NCBI GenBank assembly: GCA_016722445.1
Contig: JADKIZ010000003.1
Coordinates: 1 to 64,000 of the forward strand
Source: Flavobacteriales bacterium
Lineage (GTDB): Bacteria; Bacteroidota; Bacteroidia; Flavobacteriales_D; Sanyastnellaceae
Length of the DNA: 64,000 bases
Direction of reading: 5' to 3'
Part shown: piece after piece, positions 44,629 through 54,767 of the stretch
Numbering within the stretch: position 1 is the first letter of the stretch
Layout of the letters: each line of letters begins with the position of its first letter
Translations under genes and position numbers: made by a program
Notes under the pieces: model-generated
Told to the model about the DNA's origin: nothing
The model's input: only the letters and a program-made list of their open reading frames with translations
Databases searched by the model: none

Positions 44629-46788
44629 ATGAAACTGTATTTGCTTCTTGCCTCTTTACTATGCCTCACCACATTAAGTCGTTCACAACAGAACATGGTC
44701 ACCTATGCGGGTGATGCCGGCAAAGAATGTTTTTATGACATCGCAGGATTGTCGAATGGAAATTATTTGGTTTCCGGTTACGCAGATGACCTGGACTGGA
44801 TAGCAGAGGGAGTGCCTGTTGTCACGTTGGGCGGAACTTCAGCAATCCACAATGCATTGGGCACAGATCGATATGCATTTCTTATTTTGTTCAATCATGG
44901 TTTAACGGAAATGCTTGGTGTTTTCACATTGCCGTCCGGTGCGGCAGAAGACATCAGATTTATTAAGCTGACCAATCAGATTGGAGAAACTACAGGTGAC
45001 ATTTTCATCAGTGGAAATACCAGTGATACTTATGATGAAGATGGAGGATATTTTTTAGCCAAACTCGATCACAACTTCGTAGACGCATTGCCCACTTCAT
45101 TGCTGTGGACCAGAAATGTATGGGCTGAATCCGGACCAAAAGACTATCATCCGTGGGATGTTACCAGTGAAGGTGAAGTTTATTATGTATCCGGTCATTC
45201 GCATGATTACAACTGGAGTGCGATGTATTGTCTCGATCAAAATGGAGATAGAAAAGTGGTCGAAAACTGGCGCACACATTGGCTGACGGCGGGAGGCGAA
45301 TGGCATGGATCACCTGCCAGCAGCAGCCCATCCGAAGTTGCTTATAGTGGTATCGCATTCAAATCCGCAGGGAGATGCGAGTTCCGATCTTGGAATGATG
45401 AAGATTACAATTTGATGCAACAAGATGGAAATGGCGGAATGAAAAAGGGAAAATGGCCAGTCGATATTCTCTTTAGTGGTCCGTGCAATCCGGATGCACC
45501 GACAGCAAATGGACCGGGCTATACCGGATATTCACCCGAATCTTGTTGCCCTGTTTGGGGTGCTTCGAGTGTCGTCGTAGATAGACGCAATAATCACTTG
45601 TATATCGGGATGAATATGAAGAGTTATGGCATATCTCCGGACTTTGAACCTGCTGTAATTGCGATGGATGAAACAGGTGATTTAAAATGGTGGAGTCGTT
45701 TGTATCATGAAATTACGCCGGCGGGTGATACCATGATTTCTGTACCCGATCAATATGTTGATGCACTTGCGATAGATTATAGTCTTCCCGTGGATCAAGG
45801 AATGCTCGTTGTTGGCGCCCGTGCTCACGGCAACAATACCGAGAATCTTTGGGAGGGAAACAGCATTGCAGCCAACACCAGTGCCCAAGGTTTTCAGAAT
45901 CAATTCACCGGAACCAATGGTGATATTCATGAGTCATGGTTGGGCAAACTAAAACTCAACGACGGTACATTGATGTATAGTACTTATTTCGCAGAAATGA
46001 CCGATGGCGGTGGAAATTATGGGACTACTCATCCTGATCCCAACATGGATGGTTGGCCGGATCCCAATTCAGGATGGCCTGATGTCAATACAACACGCCT
46101 CGCCAAAAATGCCATTCGTGTTTCGGCGCAAGGAGATGTTTGTGTTGCAGCTGTCGGACGCAGGACCATTACCACTGCAAACGCTTATCAGAAAATGATC
46201 AAACCATGGAATGGTGGACACAGTTGCTGGAACAATTTTATACGGGTGTATGAAAATGATCTTTCTATTCCACTTTACAGTTCTTTGGTGGTAGGACAAT
46301 GGGATACCCTGACTCAGGTAGGCGGTGACAATGTGGAGATCTACGGCATTTTTAAAACAGAACTTGGAATCATTGGTGTTGGAAAACAAAAAGCCGATGA
46401 CTTAGGTGTTGCACTTGGAAACGATATTCCAGTGACCAATATTCCGGCGTGGGGAGTAAATACACCTGCATCAGAAACCGCGGTGCTAGTTTATTATGTG
46501 GCGGAAAATCTTGAGGATGCGGAGGATGATCCAACAACTGCATTGATTGAAAACCAACCACAACATAACACACTATTCGCTTATCCTATCCCCGCCAACG
46601 AAAGGGTGATGATCTCGGGCAAGATGATGACTGGCGATTGGCAATTGAGCAATATTGCTGGAGGTATTGTCTTATCAGGTCAAACAAATCATACGCATTC
46701 TATAACTCTAGATATTTCTACTTTACAGCAAGGGGTATATTTCTTCGAATGTGATGGTCATACTTCAAAAGTTTTGAAAATAGACTGA
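44629..46788 (+). CDS. T9SS-secreted protein, beta-propeller-like, unknown function
   Basis: 719 residues. The signal is MKLYLLLASLLCLTTLSRSQ. The body has spaced blade-like units with D(I/V)SGNT.D, YVSGHSHDYNW, VVDRRNNHLYIGMN and DVCVAAVGRRT, as in proteins with SBBP or propeller-like repeats. The last 70 residues form a T9SS sorting domain (LFAYPIPANERVMISGKM, LQQGVYFFECDGHTSKVLK). No catalytic motif was found. It is monocistronic between the RDD gene and htpG. Confidence 0.85.
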   Translation: MKLYLLLASLLCLTTLSRSQQNMVTYAGDAGKECFYDIAGLSNGNYLVSGYADDLDWIAEGVPVVTLGGTSAIHNALGTDRYAFLILFNHGLTEMLGVFTLPSGAAEDIRFIKLTNQIGETTGDIFISGNTSDTYDEDGGYFLAKLDHNFVDALPTSLLWTRNVWAESGPKDYHPWDVTSEGEVYYVSGHSHDYNWSAMYCLDQNGDRKVVENWRTHWLTAGGEWHGSPASSSPSEVAYSGIAFKSAGRCEFRSWNDEDYNLMQQDGNGGMKKGKWPVDILFSGPCNPDAPTANGPGYTGYSPESCCPVWGASSVVVDRRNNHLYIGMNMKSYGISPDFEPAVIAMDETGDLKWWSRLYHEITPAGDTMISVPDQYVDALAIDYSLPVDQGMLVVGARAHGNNTENLWEGNSIAANTSAQGFQNQFTGTNGDIHESWLGKLKLNDGTLMYSTYFAEMTDGGGNYGTTHPDPNMDGWPDPNSGWPDVNTTRLAKNAIRVSAQGDVCVAAVGRRTITTANAYQKMIKPWNGGHSCWNNFIRVYENDLSIPLYSSLVVGQWDTLTQVGGDNVEIYGIFKTELGIIGVGKQKADDLGVALGNDIPVTNIPAWGVNTPASETAVLVYYVAENLEDAEDDPTTALIENQPQHNTLFAYPIPANERVMISGKMMTGDWQLSNIAGGIVLSGQTNHTHSITLDISTLQQGVYFFECDGHTSKVLKID

Positions 46789-46942
46789 ACATTAGATGCT
46801 GATTTATTCATTTTGTTTAATCGCTTTACCTGAATGGAGAGCGACAAATGGTCGTGTTTTTTCATGACTGACAAATTTTCACCCAAACGCGAATGGCACA
46901 GCGGTTGAAAGCCCGCAACCATCATTATAACGAAACTTGAAT

Positions 46943-48839
46943 ATGGCAACTACCCAAACCGAAGGCACACTGAAAGTTCACACCGAGAATATTTTTCCCG
47001 ATTATCAAGAAATTCCTGTACAGCGACCACGAAATCTTCCTGAGAGAATTGGTCAGCAATGCGCAGGATGCATGTCAGAAAGTAAAAACACTCAGTATTT
47101 CCGGTGAAATTAAACATGACGGAAAAGGCCTCTGGGTGGAGGTCGTTGCTGACAAAAATGCCAATACCCTGACAATCCGTGACAATGGAATCGGAATGAC
47201 CCAGGAAGAAGTTGAAAAGTACATCAACCAGATTGCATTCAGCGGTGCAGAAGAGTTTGTAGAGAAATACAAAGACGCTCAAATCATCGGGCACTTTGGA
47301 CTGGGATTCTATTCTGCTTTTATGGTTTCCAAACAAGTAGAAATTCAAACTTTATCGCAACGCGAAGGCGCCACACCGGTGCATTGGAGCTGCGATGGAT
47401 CACCGAATTTCACTATGGAACCGGGCAACAGAACCACTCCGGGAACTGAGATTATCCTTCATCTTGCTGACGACTCAATTGAATTCGCTGAGGAAAGTAG
47501 GATTCAGGGCATTTTGGATAAGTACTGCAAGTTCATGCCCAACGAAATTCAGTTCGGTGAAAAATCAGATTGGGTGCAAGGCGAAGAAGTGGATGAAAGC
47601 GGTGAGAAAAAAGAAGTTGAAGTCAAGGTTCCCAATATCATCAACAATACTGAACCACTGTGGCTGAAGAAACCCGCGGACCTGCAGGATGAAGATTACA
47701 AAAAATTCTATCGCGAGCTCTATCCCATGACTTTTGATGAGCCGCTGTTTCATATTCATGTCAATGTAGATTATCCATTCAACCTGACCGGAATTTTGTT
47801 TTTCCCGAAAATGAAAAACAATTTCGAAGTTCAAAAGAACAAGGTTCAACTTTACAGCAATCAGGTTTTCATCACTGATGAAGTGAAAAACATTCTCCCT
47901 GATTTCCTCACCTTACTTCACGGAATTGTGGATTCTCCAGACATTCCGTTGAATGTATCGAGAAGTTATTTGCAGGAAGACGCCAACGTGAAAAAGATCT
48001 CTTCTCACATTTCGAAAAAAGTGGCGGATAAGCTGCAAAGCATGTTCAACAATGACCGTGAGGATTTCGAAAGAAAATGGGATGACATCGGAACGTTTAT
48101 CCAATATGGCATGCTTACCGATGAGAAGTTTTATGAGAAGGCAGAAAAATTCTCATTGCTGAGAACCGCTGAGGACAAATTCCTCAATATGTCTGAACTC
48201 AAAGAAAAAATTCAGGATACACAGAAGGATAAAAAAGGTGATGTGGTGGTTCTCTATGCGAACAACAAAGAAGAACAACACGCACAGATTGATGCAGCCA
48301 AAGAACGAGGATATCAGGTGATCATTCTCGATGGGCCATTGGCGCCACATTTCATTTCTCAGGCTGAACAGAAAAATTCGGGATTGCGATTCAAACGTGT
48401 TGATGCCGATGTGATGGACAAGCTCATTGAAAAAACCGATGAGATGCCTTCAACCCTTTCTGAGGATCAGCAAAACAACCTCAAAACGGCACTTGAAAAT
48501 TTCGTCGACAAAAAGAAATTCCAGGTTGAATTTGCAAGCCTCTCTCCTACCGAAGCACCTTTCGTGGTGACACAAAATGAATTCATGCGGAGGATGAAAG
48601 AACAGAGTATGATGGGTGGCGGTGGATTCTATGGCACACTTCCAGATAGCTACAACCTTGTGGCGAATGCCAATCATCCAATGTTCAGTAATTCCATCAC
48701 TGATGCAGAAGGTAAAACAGTACTCAACGAAGAAAAAGTAAAACAGGCGATTGATCTTGCCCTCCTTGCGAAAGGATTGTTGAAAGGCGAAGACCTGACC
48801 AAATTCGTAAAAGCCAATCTTGAAAAACTGGCTCACTGA
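46943..48839 (+). CDS. htpG: Chaperone HtpG (Hsp90), broken by one frameshift near the N-terminus
   Basis: The true start ATG 46943 (MATTQTEGTLKVHTENIFP) matches the family. At about 47000 the frame is lost: CCC-G-ATT-ATC-AAG. Removing one base gives FPIIKKFLYSDHEIFLREL and joins without gap to VSNAQDACQKV, the frame that runs to the stop at 48839. The ATPase motifs DNGIGM, GHFGLGFYSAFMV and the middle and C-terminal domains are intact. The repaired length is about 632 residues. A housekeeping chaperone with a truncated start is unlikely, so a consensus indel is favoured. It is followed by a strong terminator. Confidence 0.93.
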
Positions 48840-48860
48840 TCATTCCGCATAACAAAATTC

Positions 48861-48896
48861 AGGACCTCAATTTTCAAAGAATTGAGGTCCTTTTTT
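48861..48896. terminator. Bidirectional intrinsic terminator after htpG
   Basis: GGACCTCAATT and AATTGAGGTCC form an 11-bp stem with a short loop, followed by eight T residues on the plus strand. It lies between the convergent htpG and acetyltransferase genes. Confidence 0.87.
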
Positions 48897-49328
48897 TTAT
48901 TGCAAATCCTTGTAATGTTCATAGACCACCGCATTTTCACCGGTGATGTAGCCATGCTTTTTATAAAAGTTGAGGGAATTTTTGGTGGCATTCAGAAATA
49001 CCCAATGGATGCCAAATTCGTGAGCATGTTTCTCGAAATATTGCAGCAAGTCGCTCCCATAACCATGACCCTGATGCAATGGATCAACCGCGATGAACCA
49101 CATGATGCAACCATTCAAAGTTAGCTTCTCTGTGATTAAAACAGCATTGAGCAATTCATCATTCCACAAGCCAAATGAAACACATCTTTCATCCGAAAGA
49201 AAATGACTTATCCATCCTTCTTCCGGGTAATTGCCGTCGGAATAACGCAAAGAATCTTGTCTCAGAATCTCAATGGTTCTGGATAAATCAGGTAAACGGA
49301 GTTGTTTGATCATACTTGTGTTCGACAT
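48897..49328 (-). CDS. GNAT-family N-acetyltransferase
   Basis: 143 residues from ATG 49328. The acetyl-CoA motif A is VDPLHQGHGYGSDLLQYF, with the C-terminal motif B region FLNATKNSLNFYKKHGY. The frame opens upstream to 49391, but those residues overlap the IS200-type gene and are probably not translated. Substrate unknown. It lies 38 bp after the HUH gene, on the same strand. Confidence 0.87.
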   Translation of the reverse strand: MSNTSMIKQLRLPDLSRTIEILRQDSLRYSDGNYPEEGWISHFLSDERCVSFGLWNDELLNAVLITEKLTLNGCIMWFIAVDPLHQGHGYGSDLLQYFEKHAHEFGIHWVFLNATKNSLNFYKKHGYITGENAVVYEHYKDLQ

Positions 49329-49366
49329 ATGCGATGCTAAATTACATGCATCGAGCATTGCGATAT

Positions 49367-49834
49367 TTATATCCTGATCAAAGGCATCCATTCTTCCTCC
49401 GCAATCGGAAATTCATTGGTATCCAAAAGATCCAAAATTTCATCATTCCAAGTTTTCCCTTGTACCAAATGATAGTCCATTTGCTTTTTGAAATACTTCC
49501 TCAAATTTTCCAATTCACTAAAACTCGTGCAAATCATCACTTCGTCGTCGGCCCATGCCAACGGCTCTTCCGTGAGTTTGTAATTGTTGATGAACTCAGC
49601 AGATCCAATTTTCAAATCGTCGTAAACTTCCTGAATACTGAGATATGGAGAATATTTAATGACCAGGTGAACGTGATCCGGCATGCAACATGATTCAACC
49701 AAAATTCCTTTTAGGCGTTTCGCCCGAAGTGCAAAGAAGTCCGTGAGAATATCTGTCATGCCTTCATGCAAAATTGGCTTTTGACCTTCAACACAAAATG
49801 AAATGTGAATGTATAAACTGCTTATAACTGTCAT
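49367..49834 (-). CDS. IS200/REP-associated HUH tyrosine transposase-like protein
   Basis: 155 residues. The HUH metal motif is MPDHVHLVI (His54, His56), and the probable catalytic Tyr114 lies in LRKYFKKQMDYH, as in TnpA proteins of IS200/IS605 and in RAYTs. No obvious left or right hairpin ends and no adjacent tnpB were found, and it is single in the window. That favours a domesticated RAYT over a complete IS. The family nicks single-stranded DNA at palindromes. It may be transcribed with the acetyltransferase downstream. Confidence 0.82.
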   Translation of the reverse strand: MTVISSLYIHISFCVEGQKPILHEGMTDILTDFFALRAKRLKGILVESCCMPDHVHLVIKYSPYLSIQEVYDDLKIGSAEFINNYKLTEEPLAWADDEVMICTSFSELENLRKYFKKQMDYHLVQGKTWNDEILDLLDTNEFPIAEEEWMPLIRI

Positions 49835-49999
49835 GGTTCTTAGTGCAATGAAATATGAAAAACTAATGCCTTTGCGAAAGTAATTTCCAACAAATCATCG
49901 CCATCCAAAACATATTCTGAATGAGCATACCTTATGCCTCACACATTGCATAAAACAGTAGCAATCCTCATTACAAAACACATAAATTCGAGAAAAAAA

Positions 50000-51214
50000 T
50001 CAATCGCAGATCACACCATAATTTCCAATCAGGATGATGAGATCGCTGACTCCAACGACACCACTCTCATCGATGTCGGCCGGACAATACAGGCCATCTG
50101 ACCAAACACAAGAACCATCGTCGGTAGTAGCCGAGGGATCGTAGTTCATAGCAGAAAAATAAGTACAACCATAAATACTGGAGGATGTTTGCTGAAGCGC
50201 AGAACAAATCGGGGTTGCGTAAATATTGTCATCATCGAAATTCATACAAAAGCCACACATATGTCTTTTGAAAAAACACGATGCCAATGCGACGATGCCA
50301 TTATCCGGATAAGTACAATGATTCGGTAAAATTTGTGGTGCTGTGTGTAGCTCACTGCACAGACCATTTGCTAAGCGAGTAGTATGAATTGCATGAGAAC
50401 CTCGAAAACTCAAAAATCCACTGCAAAAACAAGCGATCAGTGGCCCTGTATCATAAGGCACCACACAATCATTGCTGTCATGAAAACCAATATAAGCTAT
50501 TTCGGGATTGTTGAGCATATCTTCCAATACAGGAATGGCGCCACATTGATCCAGCACCGCTTTTACCACAAACGTCTCAGTGAGTGAATTACCACTATTG
50601 TCCAATGAACCTACCAGATCGCTGAAACCTTCTGCAACTTGTGCATTCGCTTCATCCTGATTCCAAAAAGTACTCAACATGGCAGTGATAGAACCAGCAC
50701 TTTCACCCGAAAGAAAAACATGGTTTTCATCGATGCCCCATGTTGACTGCATACTCTTCGCAAACCTCATTGCAGCGCGTGCATCCTGAACGGCACAATA
50801 CATGGCACGTTGCAGATTACTACCATAACAATTGACACAAATTACATTGTCGCAATTCCAGCCGAGGCGATAGTTCATATTCGCTACAACAAAACCTCGT
50901 TTGGCGAATTCGATGGACTGATAAGTCAATTCATTTTTATCGCCAGAAATAAATCCACCACCATGAATGTTCAGGATGAAAGGCCGGCCTTCAATCGGGT
51001 CGATGGCTGGATCCGGATAGTAAACATCCATCACCAATTCCACATCCTGATTGGTGAAAAACTGACTGGCGTTGCCATAAGGCACATCCAATTGTGAGAT
51101 GATCTGATCATCTTCAAAAATTGCATTTTCAGAATACCGTTCACCAATACAATGCTGTGCTTCAAATTGAACATTGAAGCATAAAACCAGTATGGATGCG
51201 AAAAAGTATTTCAT
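50000..51214 (-). CDS. Secreted carboxylesterase with a C-terminal dockerin-like tail
   Basis: 404 residues from ATG 51214 (signal MKYFFASILVLCFNVQFEAQ). The alpha/beta-hydrolase oxyanion loop is HGGGF (84-88) and the nucleophile is Ser172 (GESAG); a His in SHAIHTT is a plausible catalytic residue. After the hydrolase come a GCTYFSAMNYDPSATTDDG segment, repeated in other secreted Bacteroidota proteins, and a type of EF-hand (DIDESGVVGVSDLIILIGNYG). The T9SS signature is not clear. It is translationally coupled to the AsmA-like gene, whose TGA stop lies one base before its ATG. Confidence 0.85.
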   Translation of the reverse strand: MKYFFASILVLCFNVQFEAQHCIGERYSENAIFEDDQIISQLDVPYGNASQFFTNQDVELVMDVYYPDPAIDPIEGRPFILNIHGGGFISGDKNELTYQSIEFAKRGFVVANMNYRLGWNCDNVICVNCYGSNLQRAMYCAVQDARAAMRFAKSMQSTWGIDENHVFLSGESAGSITAMLSTFWNQDEANAQVAEGFSDLVGSLDNSGNSLTETFVVKAVLDQCGAIPVLEDMLNNPEIAYIGFHDSNDCVVPYDTGPLIACFCSGFLSFRGSHAIHTTRLANGLCSELHTAPQILPNHCTYPDNGIVALASCFFKRHMCGFCMNFDDDNIYATPICSALQQTSSSIYGCTYFSAMNYDPSATTDDGSCVWSDGLYCPADIDESGVVGVSDLIILIGNYGVICD

Positions 51215-51215
51215 G

Positions 51216-54149
51216 TCACTTATTGATTTGTTGATCAGCTTTCGAGTTAGCATCCTGTATCATCTTATCCCCTCTTGCCTCAGCGTCTGTGACTAATTTA
51301 TTTGCCTTTTGTTCTGCAACACCATAGGCATTATCCGCCTCTTTGTTTGACTTCTCTACTGCCTTATCGTAAACTTTATCAGCTTCTTTTTTCGCTTTGT
51401 CGGCCGCGATTTTAGCGGCTGCCTTTTCAAGCGGATTTTTTGTTTTGGCAACCAAATCATCTGCCGCTTTATAAGCTTCATCCTTTCCTTTCTTCGCCAA
51501 TGATTCACCTTGTTTTTTAGCGTTGTCTCTAATCTGTGCGGCTTCTGCGAGGGCTTTATCACGTTGGGCTTTCGCTTCATTCACCAATCGTTCTTTTTCC
51601 GCAATGGCTTTCTCCAAAGCTTCATTTTTCAGATTCGTCACTTGTTGTTTGATTTCCTGCACAGCTTGTTCTTTGAGGTTATTCACCGCATCCTGACCAA
51701 GCGCCTTGCTTGTGACACCAACTTTTGGATCTGTAACTGTACCTGTGATCACGGCGATCATATTGATCTTATTTCCGATACTCACGTTTGTTCCAAGTTT
51801 TTGATTGATTTGACCTATCCATGAATTGGCCTGACTCACTGCGCCAGAAGGGAATTTATCCATCGGAATGTCCATATCCACATTGTAATTGATCTCCTGA
51901 TCGAGAGTGGTATACCCAGAAACTTTTGCAGGAACACCATCAATAAGCTTCACAGTAAAAGGATCGACATTTACAACACCGTCCTTGATTTTGAAAGAAA
52001 CATTCACATCACTGATGGTTTGAGCTTGTTTGAGTTTATCCAGATTGATTTTTTCTGCAAGCTTTACAAGCGGCGCAAAATCCTTGATGGTTACGCTTTT
52101 GGTACTTAGGGTTCCCGCACCATTCACAGTTGGATTGATTGGCATCATTTCCTGTGAAAGATCACACTTCATATTGAATTTCGTGCTGAAGCGACCATTA
52201 CATGCCTTGGCTATCGGCGCCATTTTTTCGACTGTATTGAATTGCGTCGCTGCTTTGTTGATGTCCATGTCTTTGATATCGAAATTGAAATCCATGGCAG
52301 GCTTGCTCAAATCCTGGGCATAATAATTCCCACTCATCACGACACTTCCTTCCAACACATTCATGGCGAGGTTGCGAAGCGTAGCTACTTTATTCCTCAA
52401 AGTTATGCCACCTTTCACATTGTTGATTTCATTGATGTCGTAGATCATTTTATTGAACGAAGCGTCAAGATCAAAATCAATGTTGCCTGGAAGTTCGATT
52501 GGCGACATAGCAGTTGATTCTGTTGAAGCGGGTTGTGTTGATTCAGTAGTGGTCGATTCTGTTGTTGCGGCGTCATCAGTCATGAATTCATTCAAGTCCA
52601 TTAGATTTGAACTGATGTTGAATCTTCCAACTAACAGAGAGTCGCGCAATGCATAAGCGAGGTATTGTTCAATTTTTCCCGCAGCTTGAATGTCGCTTTT
52701 ACCAATTTGTGCATTGAAATTCGCAAGGTCTATGAATGCCGGAGAGAAATTAAACGTGGCGGTATTTACCTGCAAATCGTATGGAAGCGAATCTGATTTG
52801 AAGAAAACATTTTTGATGTCGATCATTCCATGTGCATCAAAATTTTCATAATTACCTTTCTCGACGGTGCTATAATTTCCTTTCACCGCAAGATCTGCAT
52901 TGATCTGACCATGAACTTCATCACTTTTTTCTAGAGGAATAAATTCTTTCACATTGTCCAGATCAACAAATGCCTTACACATGAAATCGATGAATGGATC
53001 GCTTTCAGGAGTGCGGAGTTTTAGCGACATATCCACAGGATTACCCGCCATTTCCAAATGGAATTTGTCCACGTCCACAGTGGTATTGTCCATCACATTC
53101 ATATCAGCAACAATGGCTGCCTTTACATTGATGTTGTCAACACTTTTCGGAAGATCAGGATATTTGAAACGCGCGTTATCAATTTGCAGATTCAATCCAA
53201 TTCCAGGCATGCTTGTTTCATTGTATTTACCACGCACATAACCATCGAAAGCGAGTCCGCCGGTTGCATCAACACCTTTCACATCCTTCGCAAATTCCAA
53301 GGGAACCATGGAGAGGAATTGTTTGAAGTCATTCTTAAGGGCTTTGAAAGAAATATCCATGTCTATGTCTTCACCAGGCATGGCTACCCAACCCTGAGAT
53401 TCCAATTCAAGTTCATTCAATTTGATCACATTGCCAGCAAGTGTGTACTTGCTGTTTTTCATATCCATTTCGATATCGGCCTGCAAATCCGTTTTCACTT
53501 CGTTGAGGTAAGTGATGCCATCAAAATTGAAAGTGGCTTTATCGGCAGTTGTCTTTGTAATGAGTTTGAAAACATCCTGTGTAAAATCACCGGTACCACT
53601 GTGATTCAATCCTTCGAATTTCATTTTCATGGGCATGGATTGATCATCATAGGTTATCTTACCATTTTCGATGAAATACTCTTTCAACTTCATTTTGAAA
53701 CTACCTGCTTCTTCGGCAGGAGCTTCCGGTTCAGGTGCCGCAGCGGTATCAGCTTTGGCAATATCATAATTGGCCACACCTTCCGGGGTCACGCGCACAT
53801 CGAAAACCGGATTTACAATTCCTATTCTTTTAATCTGAATTTCATCACCAAAAAGACTTTTGATGTCGACAACTGTCTCGAGACTTCCTATTTGCGCAAG
53901 TCGAACACTATCAAACGGAGCTACGGTATTGTCGACAGTAAGATCGTCAACAGTAATCCTGAGGTTCGGGAAATTGCGGATGAGCGAAAGACTTACTCCG
54001 CTCCAATTTACACGGGCATTGAGGTTATCGTTGGCAGCTTGCTTTATTGCTGCTTCAATTTTGCCTTTGAAAACGAAAGGAAGAATAAGAAGCAGAAGGA
54101 AAATCACACCGATGGTGATTCCTGACCATTTAAGGACTTTTTTCATCAT
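51216..54149 (-). CDS. AsmA-family envelope protein with a C-terminal coiled coil
   Basis: 977 residues. The N-terminal membrane anchor is KWSGITIGVIFLLLLILPFVF. An AsmA-type chorein-like beta region follows (FPNLRITVDDLTVDN, then repeats of FDGITYLNEV, LDKLKQAQTISDVNVSFKI). The last 170 residues form a long Ala/Lys/Glu-rich coiled coil (ADKAKKEADKVYDKAVEKS). AsmA/TamB-like proteins are thought to bridge the envelope and move lipids. The coiled-coil tail is unusual for the family core and may reach across the periplasm. It is upstream of and coupled to the esterase. Confidence 0.88.
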   Translation of the reverse strand: MMKKVLKWSGITIGVIFLLLLILPFVFKGKIEAAIKQAANDNLNARVNWSGVSLSLIRNFPNLRITVDDLTVDNTVAPFDSVRLAQIGSLETVVDIKSLFGDEIQIKRIGIVNPVFDVRVTPEGVANYDIAKADTAAAPEPEAPAEEAGSFKMKLKEYFIENGKITYDDQSMPMKMKFEGLNHSGTGDFTQDVFKLITKTTADKATFNFDGITYLNEVKTDLQADIEMDMKNSKYTLAGNVIKLNELELESQGWVAMPGEDIDMDISFKALKNDFKQFLSMVPLEFAKDVKGVDATGGLAFDGYVRGKYNETSMPGIGLNLQIDNARFKYPDLPKSVDNINVKAAIVADMNVMDNTTVDVDKFHLEMAGNPVDMSLKLRTPESDPFIDFMCKAFVDLDNVKEFIPLEKSDEVHGQINADLAVKGNYSTVEKGNYENFDAHGMIDIKNVFFKSDSLPYDLQVNTATFNFSPAFIDLANFNAQIGKSDIQAAGKIEQYLAYALRDSLLVGRFNISSNLMDLNEFMTDDAATTESTTTESTQPASTESTAMSPIELPGNIDFDLDASFNKMIYDINEINNVKGGITLRNKVATLRNLAMNVLEGSVVMSGNYYAQDLSKPAMDFNFDIKDMDINKAATQFNTVEKMAPIAKACNGRFSTKFNMKCDLSQEMMPINPTVNGAGTLSTKSVTIKDFAPLVKLAEKINLDKLKQAQTISDVNVSFKIKDGVVNVDPFTVKLIDGVPAKVSGYTTLDQEINYNVDMDIPMDKFPSGAVSQANSWIGQINQKLGTNVSIGNKINMIAVITGTVTDPKVGVTSKALGQDAVNNLKEQAVQEIKQQVTNLKNEALEKAIAEKERLVNEAKAQRDKALAEAAQIRDNAKKQGESLAKKGKDEAYKAADDLVAKTKNPLEKAAAKIAADKAKKEADKVYDKAVEKSNKEADNAYGVAEQKANKLVTDAEARGDKMIQDANSKADQQINK

Positions 54150-54377
54150 AGAAGGATAACTGTTTTTCGAAAATTATGACAAAGGAACTCATGTTGGCGT
54201 TAAAAACGGGAGATGATAGGAAATGTTTTCAACGCATCATTTTTCCCTTCCGGAAATTAAGAAGCAATCAATCGACTTTTAAATTTTGAGAAGTCATAGG
54301 AAACATGGTTCCAGTAGTTACCATCTTATCAATCTAGGAAAAACATTAACTTCGTGAAACATTAGAACACGAAGAGC

Positions 54378-54767
54378 ATGGTCACCCTTTTGATTTGCGA
54401 AAATGATGTCGAGGCACATTTGATGAAAGGCACCCTTGAGTCTGAGGGAATTCATGCCTATATCGCCAACGAATACCTGAATACCATCATACCAGGATAT
54501 ACCAATATTGGCGGAATTGGAATGAAACTGATGGTAGATGACGCCGATATTGAGAAAGCCAAAGTGATTCTCACTGCCTATTTTCCAAGGCTTACACCCG
54601 GTGTCAAATTGGTTTGCCCAAATTGCGGTTCGGAAGAGTTAACTGTTGGACACAACAACGACTCCGTCCAGAAAATCGCATTTGGTGTGCTGTCGCTGAT
54701 CACCGCCACTCCTATGAATAATATCCGGGGAGAACTCCAATGCACCCAATGCGGAAAAATCTTTTAG
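54378..54767 (+). CDS. DUF2007 protein with C-terminal zinc ribbon
   Basis: 129 residues. The DUF2007 part (residues 1-70) reads MVTLLICENDVEAHLMKGTL and GMKLMVDDADIEKAKVIL, like PII-interacting or signal-transducing small domains. It is followed by CPNCGSEEL and CTQCG, a four-cysteine zinc ribbon. The role is unknown. A near-consensus -7 element (TAACTTCG, about 54346) precedes it. Confidence 0.85.
   Translation: MVTLLICENDVEAHLMKGTLESEGIHAYIANEYLNTIIPGYTNIGGIGMKLMVDDADIEKAKVILTAYFPRLTPGVKLVCPNCGSEELTVGHNNDSVQKIAFGVLSLITATPMNNIRGELQCTQCGKIF

Noticed and set aside
46813..46821. Extra TGTTTAAT half-site upstream of htpG
   Set aside because: Lacks the second half at 14-bp spacing. A single 8-mer in AT-rich DNA is likely chance.
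53058..54125. 355-codon plus-strand ORF opposite the AsmA-like gene
   Set aside because: Antisense to a well-supported coding region with no recognisable domain.
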